From G963663315 sp965204925 (GTDB lineage Bacteria > Pseudomonadota > Gammaproteobacteria > Arenicellales > Poriferihabitantaceae), in contig OZ242021.1 in the NCBI GenBank assembly GCA_965204925.1, forward strand, positions 2,559,765 to 2,623,764: 64,000 bases of DNA. The letters are read 5' to 3'. The notes under the pieces are model-generated. The model did no database searches. It saw only the letters and a program-made list of their open reading frames with translations, and was not told the DNA's origin. Below, in pieces: positions 62,235 through 64,000 of the stretch (the stretch's first letter is position 1; every line of letters begins with the position of its first letter). The position numbers and the translations under genes are program-made.

Positions 62235-63372
62235 GTTGCGAATCGCCGTCCGCGGTCCCGATTCTGGGAATGCGAGGAGCTACCTTGCTCAATAATTCAT
62301 AAGGAATGGTCTGCGCCCACGCGGCTACCTCCTCAACCGGCAAACCGTCCCCCCATAATGTGACTTCATCACCGACGCTGACCGGCTCATGGTCCGTAAC
62401 ATCGACCGCAATCATGTCCATCGAAACCCGGCCTGTGAGCGGCGCCCTCTTGCCGTCAATGAGGACACAGGCCCTCGCATCCACATTCCATGGATAGCCG
62501 TCCCCGTAACCCAGTCCGACCAGGCCGATAAGTGAGCGGCGTCGGGTATGGTAGCTGCCACCATAGCCGATCGGCTGATTGCTGTCAACGAGCCTGAGCG
62601 AGATCAGTCTGGCCTTGAGTTGCATGACCGGGCGCAGGCCGACACCGTCCACCCCCCTGTCAGAGAACGGTGAAACCCCATACAACATCAGACCGGGGCG
62701 CACCCAGTCCTTGTGGGTGTCTTTCCTGGACAGGAGCGCGGCCGAATTTGCCAGGCTCTTCTCACAGGAAAATTCGTACGGCAGCGCCGAACAGGCGGAT
62801 TCAAAGTTCTCCAGCTGTCTGTCTGTATATCGATCATGCACAATATCGGCATTGGCAAGATGGGACATGACCCGCACCGTCCGCACCGACCCAAACCCCT
62901 GCAACAAGGCGCAGGTCTGCGCCAGTTGCCGGGCGGCAATGCCCAGCCGATTCATGCCCGTATCGAATTTGAGCCAAACAGTCAACGGCGCCCCCGACCA
63001 GGCCTGCAACCAACCAACCTGCTGATCGCTATGGATTACGGGCTGCATATCATATCTCGCGAAATCCGCCAACTGCGAGGCATGCCAGAATTCGGACAAC
63101 ACAACAATCGGACGGCAGTCCTGGGTTTGCCGGCAAAGGATACCTTCGGACAATGTTGCCACGGCAAACCCGTCTACCTGCCCATGTATTGATTCCGTAA
63201 TGGCGGGCAAGCCGTGCCCGTAGGCATTCGCCTTGACGACCGCCAGAATCTTGCAACGCGGGACCAGTTTCCGTATGACGGAAACATTATGGTGCAGCGC
63301 TTTCAAGTCAATCGCTGCCCAGGCGCGCCAAAGCCTGTTGTCTGGCGGCGGACATTTCGTGATCAGGGACAA
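62227..63372 (-). CDS. alr: Alanine racemase
   Basis: PLP enzyme that interconverts L- and D-alanine for peptidoglycan. The 381 residues carry the PLP lysine in ILAVVKANAYGHGL and the catalytic tyrosine region QPIGYGGSYHTRRRS, with VGLGYGDGYPW and GRVSMDMIAVDVTD in the C-terminal beta-domain. It lies 32 bp downstream of dnaB, the usual dnaB-alr arrangement, and overlaps radA. Confidence 0.96.
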   Translation of the reverse strand: MSLITKCPPPDNRLWRAWAAIDLKALHHNVSVIRKLVPRCKILAVVKANAYGHGLPAITESIHGQVDGFAVATLSEGILCRQTQDCRPIVVLSEFWHASQLADFARYDMQPVIHSDQQVGWLQAWSGAPLTVWLKFDTGMNRLGIAARQLAQTCALLQGFGSVRTVRVMSHLANADIVHDRYTDRQLENFESACSALPYEFSCEKSLANSAALLSRKDTHKDWVRPGLMLYGVSPFSDRGVDGVGLRPVMQLKARLISLRLVDSNQPIGYGGSYHTRRRSLIGLVGLGYGDGYPWNVDARACVLIDGKRAPLTGRVSMDMIAVDVTDHEPVSVGDEVTLWGDGLPVEEVAAWAQTIPYELLSKVAPRIPRIGTADGDSQHG

Positions 63373-63404
63373 TTCGATATCCGCATGGTTATCCGGCCGC
63401 GGGC

Positions 63405-64000
63405 TTACGGGGCGGTCATGCTGGACGGCGCGAAATTTTCGAAGCGGGTAAACTCTCCCCGGAATGTGAGTCGGGCGGTACCGATCGGTCCATTCCTCTG
63501 TTTCCCTATGATCAGCTCAGCCACTCCTTTTTGACTGGTATCCTCGTTATAAACCTCATCCCGATAAATAAAGAAGATGACATCGGCATCCTGTTCGATG
63601 GCCCCCGATTCCCTCAAATCGGACATGACGGGGCGCTTGTTGGGTCTTTGTTCAAGGCTGCGGTTCAACTGTGAGAGCGCGACCACGGGGATATACAGTT
63701 CCTTGGCGAGAATTTTCAGGGCCCGTGTGATGCCGGAAATCTCCGTCGCGCGATTTTCATTGCTTTCCGGCGAATTCATCAGTTGCAAATAATCAATGAT
63801 GATCAGTCCCAGTTGCGGGTTCTCACGCTTCAATTTGCGAGCCCTCGATTGCAGCTCCAACGTGTTCAAGCCGGCGGAATCATCAATAAAGACGGGGGCC
63901 TTGTCCAGTATACCCACTGCAGAAGTCAACCTCGGCCAGTCCTCATCGTGCAAACGTCCAGTCCTGACCTTGTTGGAGTTGATACGCCCCAGCGACGACA
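63405..64000 (-). CDS. dnaB: Replicative DNA helicase DnaB, 5' end outside window
   Basis: The C-terminal ~198 residues of the hexameric replicative helicase; the frame is open to the right edge. Seen are SSLGRINSNKVRTGRLHDED, the Walker B LIIIDYLQLM, motif VVALSQLNRSLEQRPNKRPV and MSDLRESGAIEQDADVIFFI, and the end GIGKQRNGPIGT-type segment (IIGKQRNGPIGTARLTFRGE). The N-terminal domain and Walker A lie outside. It is upstream of alr on the same strand. Confidence 0.96.
   Translation of the reverse strand, partial: SSLGRINSNKVRTGRLHDEDWPRLTSAVGILDKAPVFIDDSAGLNTLELQSRARKLKRENPQLGLIIIDYLQLMNSPESNENRATEISGITRALKILAKELYIPVVALSQLNRSLEQRPNKRPVMSDLRESGAIEQDADVIFFIYRDEVYNEDTSQKGVAELIIGKQRNGPIGTARLTFRGEFTRFENFAPSSMTAP

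Overview
The window is about 64 kb of a gammaproteobacterial chromosome, probably from an uncultured marine or host-associated lineage that I cannot place more precisely. The lineage call rests on gene order: recA-recX-alaS-lysC-csrA-tRNA-Ser, xseB-ispA-dxs, uvrA divergent from an MFS gene and ssb, GNAT-suhB-mutS-fdxA, rho-rpmE and dnaB-alr-radA are all gammaproteobacterial neighbourhoods. No rRNA, CRISPR array or prophage is visible; there is one tRNA.

Layout. 0-8.5 kb: relA (cut by the left edge) and uvrA are convergent. They are separated by a 4.1-kb insertion made of two damaged, oppositely oriented IS5-family copies around a surface-lipoprotein gene with a TbpB-type C-terminus. 8.5-31 kb: mostly intact housekeeping genes: MFS, ssb, pdxH, parE, xseB-ispA-dxs, pepN, fdxA, GNAT-suhB-mutS, a Cys/Met PLP enzyme, sixA-like, recA-recX-alaS-lysC. 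31-42.8 kb: csrA with an unusual acidic tail, tRNA-Ser(GCT), two overlapping unknown ORFs, metB-like, gshA/dusA, a membrane hydroxylase, a Trm112-like protein, a proline-rich subtilase lipoprotein/autotransporter, and recQ. 42.8-46.7 kb: a decayed accessory patch with a broken AAA ATPase, an intact deoxyinosine/uracil glycosylase, and a type II restriction-modification gene broken by a frameshift and truncated. 46.8-50.2 kb: acs, a TauE/SafE permease and a secreted cytochrome c. 50.2-64 kb: almost all minus strand: a CDF transporter, a complete branched-chain amino-acid-type ABC operon (livF-G-M-H-K), hemL, rpmE, rho, a frameshifted MocR/PdxR-type regulator (plus strand), radA, alr and dnaB (cut by the right edge).

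Functional themes are DNA repair and genome maintenance (uvrA, mutS, recA/X, recQ, radA, xseB, glycosylase, parE, dnaB, ssb), isoprenoid precursor synthesis (dxs, ispA), sulfur amino acids and glutathione (two Cys/Met PLP enzymes, gshA), and nutrient uptake.

The two most notable signals are a dif-like XerC/XerD site at 50241-50268, where gene-strand bias and FtsK-type octamers also appear to switch, and the composite insertion seated in a CTAG that serves as the stop codon of both relA and uvrA. All homology statements come from reading translated sequence and motif memory; no database search was run.
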